Positions 1 to 11,992 of a stretch of 64,000 nt of DNA are shown piece after piece (position 1 is the stretch's first letter; each line of letters opens with the position of its first letter). The position numbers and the translations under genes were made by a program. The notes under the pieces are model-generated. The model did no database searches. It saw only the letters and a program-made list of their open reading frames with translations, and had not been told where the DNA came from. The stretch is from Manihot esculenta (Eukaryota > Streptophyta > Magnoliopsida > Malpighiales > Euphorbiaceae): NCBI RefSeq assembly GCF_001659605.2, contig NC_035172.2:33159342-33223341 (forward strand). The letters run 5' to 3'.

Positions 1-158
1 GAATAGAGTAAGTTATTACCGTTAGCATAGAAGTTATCGATCAAATAGTGAGGAGAGGCAGTGGAGTTGCCCTCATAGGATGTGAACTGAGATTCAGATG
101 ACCTCAACATTTCCATTGGAGAGAGTGAAAAGGAAAGCCAGTTAGTAGCTGGTGCCAT
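1..158 (-). CDS. AIL6/AIL7-like: AINTEGUMENTA-like / PLETHORA AP2 transcription factor, 5' end only
   Basis: Minus-strand reading from the ATG at 156-158 begins MAPATNWLSFSLSPMEMLRS and continues through a Ser-rich stretch to SPHYLIDNFYANG. This N-terminal signature is shared by AIL6/PLT3 and AIL7/PLT7, nuclear AP2-domain factors that act redundantly with other PLETHORA proteins in meristem and lateral-organ growth. The two AP2 DNA-binding domains lie beyond the left edge. After the NG codons the minus strand reads G|GTAATAAC, a good splice donor (GT at 19-18), so exon 1 may really stop at position 20; the NG is normally followed by Trp in this family, which fits a splice here. The neighbouring PUB50 gene favours the AIL7/AIL6 branch, because AIL7 and PUB50 are adjacent in Arabidopsis. 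The family call is firm; the AIL6 versus AIL7 choice is not. Confidence 0.88.
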   Translation of the reverse strand, partial: MAPATNWLSFSLSPMEMLRSSESQFTSYEGNSTASPHYLIDNFYANGNNLLY

Positions 159-900
159 TATTTCCCTTACCCTTTTATTTTCAAATAAATATATATAAAA
201 GGATAACCCTGTAGAACCAAACAAAAACCCAACATTAAAAACATAAATTTTCTCACTAAACAAACAAAAAAATAAAACGAAACCAACCCCCTCCCCCCTC
301 TCCCCACACCCAAAAGCCTCCAGAATACCCCAACAAACTTTACCTTAATCCGTTACTTAATAACTCCCCATTCCAAATAAAAAAGAGCTACAACGATAAT
401 CACGACTCCAAGCACAACCAATAAAAAAAAGGGGAAGAAAATGATTTGGTTTCCAAATATTGAAGAGCTAAGTTCTAGAAACATAATGCATGGAACCCAT
501 TTGCGAAAACTATTCAATGAAATGACCTACTAGTGATAGCGAAGAAAGACAGAATCTAGTTCAGAGATGAAGAAGAAACCAAAGTCCTTCTGCAGGGAGC
601 AGAGAAGAGAGAAAATGAAAGCAGCGGAAGGCGTAGGATATATATATAAGGGCTTAGCTGAGCGTTTCAGCTGCCAACCGCGTAGAAGGGGAGAGCTTTT
701 TTTAAATGGAAAATAAATTAAATAAACAAGGAGAAAATGAGAAATAAATAAAATGTGAAAATAGAGAGAGGGGGCCGCGGAGAAGAAAATATGTCTGAAA
801 CAAGGTCGCGAAAGATACGGACCAGCGGAAATGGGAGAATTTTTATTTTTAGGGTTCGCTTCTTCTGGTTGTTGGTCTGCTTCGGCTTTTTAATTTTTGA
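159..900 (-). promoter_or_regulatory. Leader and proximal promoter of the AIL/PLT gene
   Basis: This non-coding stretch is less AT-rich than the DNA beyond it. It contains CT/GA-rich blocks typical of plant leaders (280-310, 760-790) and an alternating TATATATATA run at 639-648. Read on the minus strand, that run would be a TATA box giving a 5' leader of about 450 nt. The TATA is nearly symmetric, so its direction is inferred from the gene. No transcript data are available. Confidence 0.45.
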
Positions 901-1092
901 TTTGACGAAAATAACCTTGCCGTTTTAATAGTCTTCAGTTTGTTAATTTATTTGTTTTTGTCTTTTTATCTAAGTTTTACACACTTGTCCTCCATGCAGC
1001 TTTCCACTTTTCATGCAATTCAATGGTAGTGGGTCTTAAAGTGGTAGTGGGTCGGATGTTGGTACTATCCATATTCGTTATTTTTTTCATAT

Positions 1093-1935
1093 ATCGAATT
1101 TTAATAAAATAAATTTAAAAAATAATAATTATAATCAATTTAAATTTAAATTAAGTTTAAGCTTTATTTATAAAGTTAATCAAATTCACTTATATAAATA
1201 ATTAATTTAATATAAATATATGTATTTTATAATAATATTTTTAAAATTTTTATAGATTTTATTTAAATTTTAAATTTTAAATATTTTTAAAAAATATTAA
1301 ATTTTTTAAATAAAAATTATTAATGAGAATATTTTTTATATAAATTATTAATTAAAAGATATGAAATTAAATGAATTTAAATTTTATTTTAATAATAATA
1401 ATTGAGTTTGAAATAAATTTAGATAATTTATATTAATTTTTAATTAAATTTAAAATAAATTAAAATATTTTTACTATGGATCAAATTTTAATAATTTAAT
1501 TTTTATAGATATTCTAAGCATTTATATCCTCACCCGTCAAAACTACTTGTTATCATTTCATTAGATATTTATAAAGTTTACTATTCATATTAACTCGTTT
1601 TAAAACTAATTTAAAAAAAACTTAAAAGAAGATAGAAAATAAGAGCGGTAAATATAAAAAATATTTTAATTAATAATTTTCATTTAAAAAACTTAATATT
1701 TCTAAAAAATATTTAAATTTTATTATTTTTTAAAAAATATATAAAAATTATAGTATTATGATAAAATATATATTTGTATATTAAATTAATTATTTATATA
1801 AATAAATTCAAATGATAAATAATTTATAAATAAAATCAAAATTAAATTTAAATTTGTAATGAATATTAATTTTTAAATTTAAACTTATTTTAAATTTAAT
1901 TATAATTATCTAAATATATTTAATTAGAATTCGAT
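1093..1935. repeat. Fold-back element with long, diverged inverted arms
   Basis: The left arm starts ATCGAATTTTAATAAA at 1093 and the right end is its approximate reverse complement, ending at 1935. The best-matching portion, around TTATATAAATAATTAATTTAATATA near 1190-1215, is mirrored near 1780-1805. Arms run to roughly 1345 and back from roughly 1645, with a loop of about 300 bp. There is no coding capacity. This looks like an old MITE; I could not define a target-site duplication, and AT-richness inflates chance matching. Confidence 0.5.
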
Positions 1936-4900
1936 CAGATCAAATGGCACGGATTGATATGAGCTTTTGAATTTAAGGTTAGATGAATATAATACTTTTA
2001 ATACTTTGATAAAAAAAATGTTAATTCGTTTTTGTATATAAAATTTTAGTCTCACAAGTGTATCCAATATAAATTTAATTTTATATGAAAATGAGATTAA
2101 AATTATTTCTATTTTTTTTATCTTTTTTTTTTAAAAATAGAGATTGAGGGAGTCGAATTTTAGATCTCTCACGGCTACAAGGATGCACTTTCTATCAAGT
2201 TAAGCCTCGGAGTGTTCTATTCTTTTTTATCTATCCTTTGAAGTTTTTAATAAATTTATACATAAAAAAAGATTATAATATGTTTCCATTAAAATAAATA
2301 TAAATACAATCAACTTAATTAATATTTTAAAAATACTTCACTTATTAAAAAATAAATAAAAATATTTAATAAAGTATTCTAATTATAAAATAATAAACTC
2401 TTAAAATAACAAATAAAAAACTAATTTTTAAATTAAGTATTATATTAAATTTTATTTTTAAAATAAAACTCCTTGTATTAATAAAATTTCACCAAATAAA
2501 GAGGTATATCATTTCAAACAAATAGACGATTAGCCTGATATATTTTTCTAGCCAAAATATGAACAGTTAGAGTAATATTGCGATGAACTCATATAACAGA
2601 AATATCAATTCTAAAGTCTAATAAACATTTACAATCTGTTAAATTCAAATCCTTATATAAGATAATTTATCAAAAATACTCTTCAAGTGCCTGTTTAAAT
2701 CCCGCATAAGATAATTTGACAAAGATACTCCTCATTTTTTCTTATCTCTCGAGCATAAATCATTAAAATCTCCCGAACAAAGTCACGGAAGAGAGTTTAT
2801 ACGAGATAAAGCTTGAATAAGGTTCTAAGACTAATGTCGTCGTTGCGATTCCGGAAACTCATAATAACTAATAAATCTCAATTGAATATTACCTTCCGAA
2901 ACAACCGAATCAATAAAATTTAAAGAAAAGTCAACCACAGAAACAGACTCATAACTCTTACACATTAACAAAATGCCTCATCCGAATCCTTGTCTATTAA
3001 CTGAGAAGCAACCATCAAAATGTAAAAAACTACGAAAAAATTCCATACGAAAACGAAAAGACTTTGTTTCCATCAAAAATAAAATATCCGACTTGTAACT
3101 AGAACAAAATCTTTCAATACAATAATTATCCGAGAATTGCCGCTATAAATATGTCAAAAAAGTCTGCATATTCTGAAAATTGATTGACTTGTATGTAATA
3201 AATATATCCACCATAAAAAAATCATAAGTGACGATCGGAATATATATGGAATTCTTAATAATAGGGACAATAACATATTCTTTTTCATCAATAGTCAATT
3301 AACGTAGATTGTGTTTCATGGGAAAAGAGAAAGAAGAAGTTAAGTATGAACAAGTTATATTTAAGAAAGAGGAAAATGCGAGACCATCAAACTGCAAAGG
3401 GTCAATGGGAAATTTACTGCTCACCCCTACTTTGTAGAGCAGAATTAATTTTATTTTGGTTGTATCAAAATTTATATATAATTAATTAACGTAAATGTGG
3501 TGAATGCATGAATTATATATAATCTAATGATAATTAAGCTAATTTTTATACAAATGCATGCTCTAAAGCCATGCTATTTAGTTCAACACTAAAAAATTAG
3601 CTGAATTAAATTAATTTAAAATTTTAATTCGGTATTTTATTTTTTTCAATTTTTTTATTTATATTTTTAATAACATGGATTATCTCGATTTGATTTAATT
3701 TTATTTTATTTTATTAATTTTTTATTTATATTTTTAATAATTTCGATTATTTTGATTTGATTTAATTTTAATAAAAAATAGTAAAATTAAATTAATTAAT
3801 GAATAATAATATATTATTTTTAATAATATACAGAGTTTGATGATAATAAATATTAAAATATTTAAATTAAATTTTAAAATATTAAAATATAAAATATAAA
3901 AAATATATAAAACATAAAATTAAATTGATTTAATTTAAATTAAATTTTATTTAAAATTAATTCTTGACGATAATAAATAGTAAAATATTTAAATTAAATT
4001 TTAAAATTTTAAAATATAAAATATAAAAATTTTATTAAACATTTTAATCAATCAAATTAAATTGATTTAATTTAAATTAATTTTTATTTAATATTAATTT
4101 AATTTAATTTTTTAAATATTAAAATTTTAATTTATTTAATTTAAATCGAATATTGATCAGATCTTCTCATTCTGCTGATTACTTCAGTATTAAGAGCTTA
4201 CACTTATTTCTTTATAAATTGGATTACTAAGTTCAAACAATCCCTTATAAAATGATTAAAATGTATGGGCCAAAATTTGTTGATTTTAAATTAACGTTTT
4301 TAATACACATGCTTAACATATTTTATGCAGATAAATAAATTATATCATTTATTTTTTCATAAAAAATAACTTTAATTTTTTTTTATGTTAAAAGTGAAAC
4401 TCTTTCAATTTGAGAAAAAGAATTTTTTTTTATTATTTTAAAATATATGATGAACTAAAATTATAATTTCTCAACAGTAAAATTTTTAAAAAATAATGGT
4501 GAAATAAATTAGTGTAAAATAGAAATAAATTAAGGTTGTTCTCAGATAATTTTCTTTAGATTATTTTTTTAAATTATTTATTTAAAAATGTACCGTTTGA
4601 TATATATTAATGTTATTTTTTAAAAAAATTAAAAAATAATTTAATTAAATTGATATAAATAAATTATTTCTCTTTCATTAAGGAGAGAAAAGCTATTCAC
4701 TTTCTAAAAAGTTAAGAAAAAATATATTTATCTGACAATTTTATTAAAATGTGGACTAAACTATCTAATAAGAGGTAAATGTGAATTTATTTTTAATATT
4801 AAGAATAATTTTTAAAATATGTCAAAATTAATCGTTCTAAAACTCAATAATCTAATCCATATATTTTATTAAATTAAATATTTCTCCATTAAAATAGTAT

Positions 4901-5480
4901 TTTTTTTTTCAATTTCCTAATGAGTAAATACATGAAGTAACCTATTTAGTTTTAAGAAATTTAAAAATATAACATTTAATTTTAATATAATCAAATGATT
5001 AAATAGTATACATATTTAAGGATATTTAATTATTTTAAAAATTACTAATAGAAAATAGATAAATAACTTTTAATTTAATAGAATCAAAATATAAAAATTA
5101 AATTATTGAATTATAAAATATATATGAATTAATTTGCAAAAGTAATTTATCCCTCAAATTATAAAATTTTAAATTCCACTTTTCATCAGAATCAAATGAA
5201 TTTATCTTCTTTTCACGTTTAGGTCAAAAAATTGAGCAAAATTATGATAAACGTGTTTTTCATTTAGCCACAATAAACAGCTTTTGGTATTGAGCTAGTT
5301 GATAAAAAAAAAAAATTAATTATTTAAATATCTCAAAAAAATTGAGTTATCATTGATAAAATATAGCTATTAGATTTAGGCCCACCTACAAAATCTTAAA
5401 TTTTTTACTACTTCTTCCTCTGATTTATAATTTTTATTTTTTTATTATTTTAAAATTATTACTCAATTTATTTTTTATAT
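1936..5480. other. AT-rich intergenic DNA, no gene
   Basis: No open frame with coding character is present on either strand. Apart from the SINE-like piece, 3,580-4,160 holds a degraded repeat with words such as GATTTGATTTAATTTTA that recall the hAT-type MITEs elsewhere in the window. It includes an internal direct duplication of about 130 bp (near 3,840-3,960 and 3,964-4,110, each beginning GATAATAAATA). The rest is poly-A/T-rich filler. Confidence 0.6.
2100..2215 (-). repeat. tRNA-derived SINE-like remnant
   Basis: Read on the minus strand from about 2215, the sequence has a degenerate A box (AGGCTTAACTTGATAGA) and, some 35-40 nt further, a B box-like AAATTCGACTCC, the spacing of a tRNA-type Pol III internal promoter. 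It does not fold as an intact tRNA. The low-complexity A/T run at 2105-2140 would be the 3' tail. It resembles the tRNA-related heads of plant SINEs. Confidence 0.4.
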
Positions 5481-5482
5481 TT

Positions 5483-5905
5483 GATGATGTAATGTCATCT
5501 GAGTCATGAGTCCACACTAGTGAATATTTTTCCGTTTTGGCTCAAAACCGCACGATTTTGCTTAAAACGCGTTCATTGAGGTTTCAAGGGCAGAAAATTA
5601 TAAAATTTTCTCCCTTTCAACCTCTTTCCGATATGGGATACCTATGATCCATTTGCGTAGGGTTTTTTCTCCCTCATACAGGCCTGATCGTGCTCGCTCA
5701 ACGCACCATACTTATGAGGACCAGGGTTACTTCCTATAGACGGCGCCATTTGATAAATCTTTTTTTCTCTGGACTCCCTGATGAGTCTGATTTTCTTTTT
5801 TGTCCATCATATGGGATCAGATTATTTTCCTATAGACGGCGTCATTTGATGACGTTTAAAATTATAATTATTATTTCTAAATTATTACTTGCAGATCAAA
5901 ATTAA
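5483..5905 (-). mobile_element. Remnant of a retrotransposon LTR/primer-site junction
   Basis: A block much less AT-rich than its flanks. The 24-bp word TTCCTATAGACGGCGCCATT (5731 on) recurs with few changes at 5827, 96 bp later. Its reverse complement, ATCAAATGGCGCCGTCT, is close to the ATCAATTGGTGCCGTCTG that follows the LTR of the gypsy-type element at 61,000 in this window. I read it as a minus-strand gypsy remnant in which the LTR/primer-site junction has been duplicated. A 71-codon open stretch across it has no family resemblance and is not called. Confidence 0.4.
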
Positions 5906-8165
5906 CTATTGAGACTTAACCGATAATATAGTTATAATAATGGTTAAATGTTTTAGTATTTAATAAGTGTTTAGAATATAATTAGTTAAATATTATAAAA
6001 ATAATTTTTTATAATTTATTTTTTAAATTATTAAATATTAATATTTTAATTAAATTAAAATACTAAATACTATTTTTAAAATTAGTACTTAAATTAATAC
6101 TATAATCAATAGCGTGATTAAAAAAATTAATATTCTTTATTTTCATATTCATGAAAAATTTAAAATATGGCTTATTCAATTTATCTTTACCGCCGAGCGA
6201 TATTAAAATTTCAGTAATTTAAAATATAATGCCAAAGAAAGTAAAATTATAGATTTTTTTTAATTTTTTTTATTTATTAAATAAATTATATTTTTTACTA
6301 TATTATTAAATAAATTATTATTTTCATCTGAGTTTGATTTACAAAACCAATTGATAAAAGGAAATGTTTTTTATTAGAAAAAGAAAAAGAAAAAAAAGGA
6401 CAGGCTTGCCTGAGATAGAGTGCACCTACCTACACATGTCTTCTCATTACAGACATCGAAAGAAAATATGAATACGGCAATATGTTAGCTAGGCTTGTCC
6501 CCTATAGCACTGTCGTTTGGAAGTCAAAAACTCATTTTTTAACAAATTTTTACTTTTATATATTATTTAATCAAATTAACAGCAAATTAATCTAATTTTA
6601 AATATTTTTAATGTTTTATCATTAGTATATTTAAAAAATAATTTCCTGAATGAAAGTTTCTGACGATAATATTTAACAAATCATAATAATCCAAATTAAT
6701 TTTCGAGAATATAAAAATGAGGAATTATTTTTTTTATTAATTAAATAAAATATATTTCTAGGATCTTATACTCATTTTTCTATTAATTATTTTAAAAAGT
6801 TGTTATTAATTTCAATCTATTTTTCTCATCTAAAATATGACGTCACCTCTAAATGTAATATTAATTTATTTTTTAAAGTCATCTATTTGAGAAACAGTGA
6901 ATCTTACTATAATAATAACAATAACAATAAAAATATATTACGCTAAAAAAATTAACTTTTCAATAGCATAAAATTCTACATATATAATAATTTATTATAT
7001 ATAATAATTCATTACAAAAAAATATTTTATAAAAAAATATTTTTTATATTTTTTAATGTTTAGAGTATTTAAAAAATTTAATTAAAAAATATTTTTAATA
7101 AAAAATAAATTATTTTAAAGGAAATAACTTCCTTAAATCCTTGAGATTTTTATCAAGAAGTTTATATATAAATTAATTAATAAATTTTACTTTTAAAATT
7201 AAAATCAAATAATAAAAATAAATTATTTTAACTGAAAAATATTTTTTAAATATAAATTATTTTTTATAAATAAACAAAATTTTAATATAATTTCTTTTTA
7301 AAAAAAACTAATAAATATAGTCATAACCATTAAATTTAAGTTAAAATTATGATAATTTAAATTTTATTTTTTTACAGAAAATATTTTAAAAAAAATTATT
7401 TTTTATATTTTTTATATTTTTTAATATTTAGAGTAATCAGAAAATATAATTAATAAATTTTTTTTTCATTTAAAAATAAATAAAAAATATTTTTTAATAA
7501 AAAATAAGTAATTTTAAATAAAATAATTTTTTCTTTTAAAAATAAAATGTCATTTTCTGCATGTCTTGATATCTTCATTAAAATTTTTATATATAAATTT
7601 TACTTTTTAAATTAAAATTAAATAATAGAAAATAAATTACTTTATAAAAAAATATTTTCTGCAAAATATATTTTTAAAAAATGTATTTTTTAAATATAAT
7701 TTATTTTTTATAAATAAACGGAGAGTTAATAAAAGCTTAACGTTATATGTAAAATTCATAATTAGCATTTTAGATTTTTATGTAAAATTTATTTTTAAAT
7801 TAAGTGTGTATTATAAATATATAATAAAAATATATTTTTTAAAAATTTATTATAATATAAAAATTCATTAATTAATTTTTTGATATTATAAGATTTTAAA
7901 AATTTTATCAATTAATATTTTATTAATTTTAACAGTTATTTATCCACCATTAAAATCTGAAAAATTTAATTAATTTTTATTTTTATAAAATTAAAAACTA
8001 ATTAATAAATTCTTTTACATTAAAAAAGTAAAAAATAAAATACTTAATATAAATTATCGAATGGCTGATAATAAAGTTTTTAATACTTCAAAATGTTTTT
8101 AATATATTTTTAAACTTGAAAAAATAAATATTAAGTTTCTTTATATTATTAAATAATAAATTACG
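5906..8165. other. AT-rich intergenic DNA
   Basis: Long runs of A, T and TTAAAT-type words with no open frame of interest. Several short segments recur loosely (for example near 7,020-7,120 and 7,380-7,510, both with AAAATATTTTTTATA). This suggests eroded MITEs, but no borders can be fixed. Confidence 0.5.
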
Positions 8166-9100
8166 TATACTTTTTGGTGAATGCAGTTGCCGAAGGGGAT
8201 GAGAAAAAGCAACCAACACACGTAGCACTGTGTGATTTGCTAGCAATTCGGTGCCTTAATTAGCTGAAGTCATTGCCTAAACTCTTGATAAAGCATCCAA
8301 TTTTTTTAAAAAAAAAATTAAAAAAATTCATTGTGATTGAAGTTGATGGGTTTGCACTGCAGAGAAGAGGACAAATGGGACCCACCTGATTTTCTGTAGG
8401 GACGACGTCGTCGCCTCTCTCTTTTGCTTGGGGCAGTTATTACATAAACTCGAAAATTCAATAGTAGAATTTTAGATAAATTTAAATTAAATAGAATTAT
8501 ATATGTTATTATAATATAAAAAATAAAATAAATAGTTATGGTTAGGGGAATGAAACTGCAACTTGGCTGAGTTGATAATGTTATGCACCTTTAACGGCAC
8601 GTGACATCACATGTGATAATGCCTACCCATACAGATGAAAATGTGATTTGTAATTTAAAATTATATATTTAAAAAAATATTTATAAATAAATATAGATAA
8701 TTTTTAATCTAAATAAAAAACTATTTAAATTATTATAATTAGATAATGGTGTTTTAAAAAATTGAATAAAAATTTTCGATGGTGTAGTAATCGTATGCAT
8801 TCATGTTGAGATTAATTACGACTTATATTTAAATTATTAAATTATAAAAAAAAATAAAAATAAAAAAGATAGAGAAGAAGTTCAAAGAGTGGATCCTAAT
8901 CATCGATCTTATCTTTGGTTTAATATTCTTTTAAAACACTTAAATTTTATTTTATTATTTTCATTAAGTTCCAAAAGACTCGTGCAATCACTGCTTTTGA
9001 CCTTTGACCGAAAGGCCACGTGCACAGCATCTTTTTTCCTAATTCAAAATTCCCCTCGGTGATTTTATTTTCGGCAGCTCACGTGCATTCTCTGCTCCCG
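8166..9100. promoter_or_regulatory. Lower-AT island with W-box/G-box cluster
   Basis: Two patches (8,170-8,420 and 8,985-9,100) are clearly less AT-rich than the surroundings. The second has two TTGACC W-box cores at 8997-9002 and 9004-9009, then CACGTG at 9017-9022 and again at 9080-9085. No gene starts next to it; the nearest is the AIL gene about 8 kb to the left. It could be a distal regulatory region or remains of a promoter. There is a 60-codon open frame at 9,020-9,202 without gene character. Confidence 0.3.
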
Positions 9101-9423
9101 ACATATATTAACATAATAATAATGTCTACTTATGTTCCCCCTCTTTCTTTCTCTTCTCCTCTTTATTATTACTTCATTATCCTCCTATTCCTTCTCCTTT
9201 AATTTTTTCTTTTCACTATTATTTAAAATTTATGCCACCATTCATCAGTAAAACCTTATTTTTGTAATTCCTAATATTTTCCTAGGAAAATGACAATTCA
9301 ATTAAGCAATAATTTTTCCTTAGAAAGCAAACAAATTGATTACCTCAATAAACTATTTTTCCTTTTTAATGATCATTAAATTTATTGTTTCCCATAAATT
9401 TGACTTGCCAAGAATATTATTTT

Positions 9424-10044
9424 GAGAGATTTATTATTTAATATATGAATATTATTATTATTAATAAATTAATTTTTATATTTTTAAAATTTTATTAAAG
9501 TGTAATTTTTCTTTAATAAAATAATTTTTTCATTCTCTTTTTCATTAAAAATGAATAAAGAATGAGAGAAAAATTTTTAAAATATAATTTTACTCTCAAA
9601 TAAAACTCTTTATTTAATTCTTAAATATTATTATTATTAGTAAATCAATCTCTACATTTTTAGAAATTTATTAAAATATTTTTATATTTTCTCATATCTA
9701 TTAAAATATTCGTATCATTTCTTTCTATTAATGAAATAGTTCCTCATTCTCTGCAAAAAAAAAAGAAAAAGATGACAAGAATAAAGGAAAAGAAGAAGAA
9801 AAAGAAGAAAAAAGAAGAAGAAAAAAAAAATGAAAAGAAGAAAATGATGAAGTAGAAGAACCTCTTTAAAGAATAAGAATCAAAGAAAAAGAAAGAGGAG
9901 GATTTCTTGTTATATTTTTAACGGCAGAAATAGATAGAAAAATTATTTTATTGACGGAAAGAAAAAATAAGAACGTTTTAATAAGTTTTTGAAAATGTAA
10001 AAACTAATAATGATAATATTTAAGAACTAAATTATTAATCACTC
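9424..10044. mobile_element. Mutator-type MITE, GAA-rich centre
   Basis: The ends are inverted copies: left GAGAGATTTATTATTTAAT, right the reverse complement of GAGTGATTAATAATTTAG, with arms of over 100 bp. The flanking 9-mers are TATTATTTT (9415-9423) and TGTTATTTT (10045-10053), 8 of 9 identical, which is the Mutator-class target duplication size. The centre (9,750-9,900) is a purine-rich GAA/AAG tract. The same family recurs near 55.8 and 57.4 kb. No transposase is encoded. Confidence 0.7.
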
Positions 10045-10691
10045 TGTTATTTTTTAGAACAAACCGTTAATTGAAGGTTAAATTATAATAATGACAATAT
10101 ATTAAGGTAATTGAAGTACAAGTACAGGTACTAGATTTAATATTTTTATTAAATCCCTAGACATATGCTTTGATCTTAAGTTTCAATTTTAATTTTTAAT
10201 TATTAATTAATGGTAATATTTAGTCTAGCTTAATTAATATCAATATTATATTATGATATACATGCTTGTATTCTGTATTTTCTGCAGGCATTACTTGGAT
10301 CTCAAGTTTCATACCACATCTAGTGAAAATTCAAACAGTCTGGACTTTTTCTTTTAAAAAAAATCTATAATATAGCATAATCCAAGTTGTTTCGCTAATA
10401 TATAATCAAACTAATACGTTAATTTCAACGGCTATTTGAAAAAAATTTAATTTTTTTTTGTTATTTTATAATTTAATTTAAAATTATAAAAATTGATAAA
10501 GAATTGATTTGATTTTTTTTAAACTTCTAAATAAGAAAATTTAATAGCTTATTTAATTACTGTGTTTTAAGTTTTTGTGCACAACGGTCTAAAATTGAGA
10601 GTTCTACTATTTAAATTTTAATTGATTTAAGATTAATATGTGATGATGTGGGTCTGTAGTATATATAAAATTTTATTTATTTATGTTAAAA

Positions 10692-11042
10692 GATGGGTAT
10701 TGTTCGGTTTGATTTAAAATTAAATTAAATAAAATAAATTGAAAATTATAATTTTAATATTTATAAAAATTAAATTAAAATAATTTTAAATAGAAATTAA
10801 ATTAAATCGAATTAATTTAATTTAATTCGATTTATTTTGGTTAGTAAATTTTTTAATAGATTTTTATTTTTTATATTTTATTTTTAATATTTTAAATTTT
10901 AATTGAATATTTTAATTTTAATTATAATTTAATATTTTTATATTATTAAAAATCAATTCGATTTGATTTTTTTTATTAAAATTAAATCACACTGAAATCA
11001 CTAAAATTTTTAAAATTAAAAATTAAATTGAAATACACTCAC
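10692..11042. repeat. Degraded hAT-type MITE relative
   Basis: The left end (GGGTATTGTTCGGTTTGATT) and the reverse complement of the right end share the GGTTTGATTTAA-type composition of the better preserved elements at 12,331 and 27,213. Internal TTTATATTTTATTTTTAATATTTT also matches the interior of those elements. Its borders are approximate and I see no target duplication. Confidence 0.4.
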
Positions 11043-11415
11043 AGGTTTAATATAGTGGCACGTACATCTGAATAAATTTGAAAGATATTAAATTTTATTT
11101 TTTTAATTCTTAATTTTTATTTGAACAAAAAAAAATTGAAATGAATAATAAATCTAACAGAATTTCTGAATTAATTTAATTGAGTTAATTTTTTTAATTT
11201 AATACTGTTGATCTCCAATTTATGCCGAAGATTTACATAGATTTAGTATAGGTAATAAGAACCTAAAGAAAAAAGAAAGATAAAATCCAGCGGTAAGTGG
11301 GAAAAAGGCCCAACCCAAGAAAGGGAATGCAAGTAAGAGAGAGGTTTAGAAGTATTGGGCTTTTGCTTTGTTATGCAAAAAGAAAACAAGGCCGAACACA
11401 ATTGTTCAAAATTAA

Positions 11416-11488
11416 TGGAGGTGCGGGGAATCGAACCCCGTGCCTCTCGCATGCGAAGCGAGCGCTCTACCATATGAGCTACACCCCC
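11416..11488 (-). tRNA. tRNA-Ala, anticodon CGC
   Basis: The minus strand folds as a complete 73-nt cloverleaf. It has a 7-bp acceptor stem GGGGGTG/CACCTCC with one G-T pair, D arm GCTC..GAGC, anticodon stem CTCGC/GCGAG with loop TTCGCAT (anticodon CGC, reading GCG alanine codons), T stem CGGGG/CCCCG with loop TTCGATT, and discriminator A. The internal A box (TAGCTCATATGGTAGAG) and B box (GGTTCGATTCC) are intact. A TTTT terminator follows at 11411-11408. There is no intron and no encoded CCA, as expected for a nuclear gene. Confidence 0.95.
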
Positions 11489-11992
11489 GTCGTTGATGAA
11501 CAAGCTTTCCATAACTTATAGTAAAGTTGAGTTGGGTACAGATGCGGGACTTGATCGTGGAGAGTGATGGTATTTCCACAAGTCATACTATACTGCATGG
11601 AAGGCAGGCTCAATCACCTTTACTGTCTTTTTTTTTTTTTTCAGAAAAAATTTTCAGTTTTGTGTTATTGAGCAGATAAACTTTTCAGTTTAAAATTATA
11701 AAAATTTATGGATGGAAGATTAAACAACAAATTTTGAATTAGATATTGAAATTCAAAACGAGTAACTAAAGATAAAAATTTAAATTTAAATTAATTTTCT
11801 AATTAAACATCGGCCCTTCCACATAAACTCTTAACATGATTATAGAAAATTAATCTTTACATGATTATAATAGATTTATTTAATATAATTATAACGATTA
11901 TTATTTTTATTATAATTAAATCATATATATATAGATGTAATATATAATTATAGCAATTATTATTTTTATTATAATTAGCTAATACTTATATA
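11489..11992. other. Intergenic, no gene
   Basis: AT-rich sequence between the tRNA gene and the small MITE. Two copies of a word of the type ATTATTATTTTTATTATAATTA occur near 11,900 and 11,958, about 60 bp apart. Nothing else is recognisable. Confidence 0.5.

Noticed and set aside
574..584. Finding entry placed at residue numbers of the transporter
   Set aside because: Those are protein residue numbers, not window positions; the observation belongs at about 26,600-26,640 and is scored there.
5690..5905. 71-codon open frame
   Set aside because: It covers duplicated retrotransposon junction words and contains the same peptide twice for that reason.
11243..11521. Open frames on both strands across the tRNA-Ala gene
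   Set aside because: They only read through the tRNA and flanks; the cloverleaf explains the conserved sequence.
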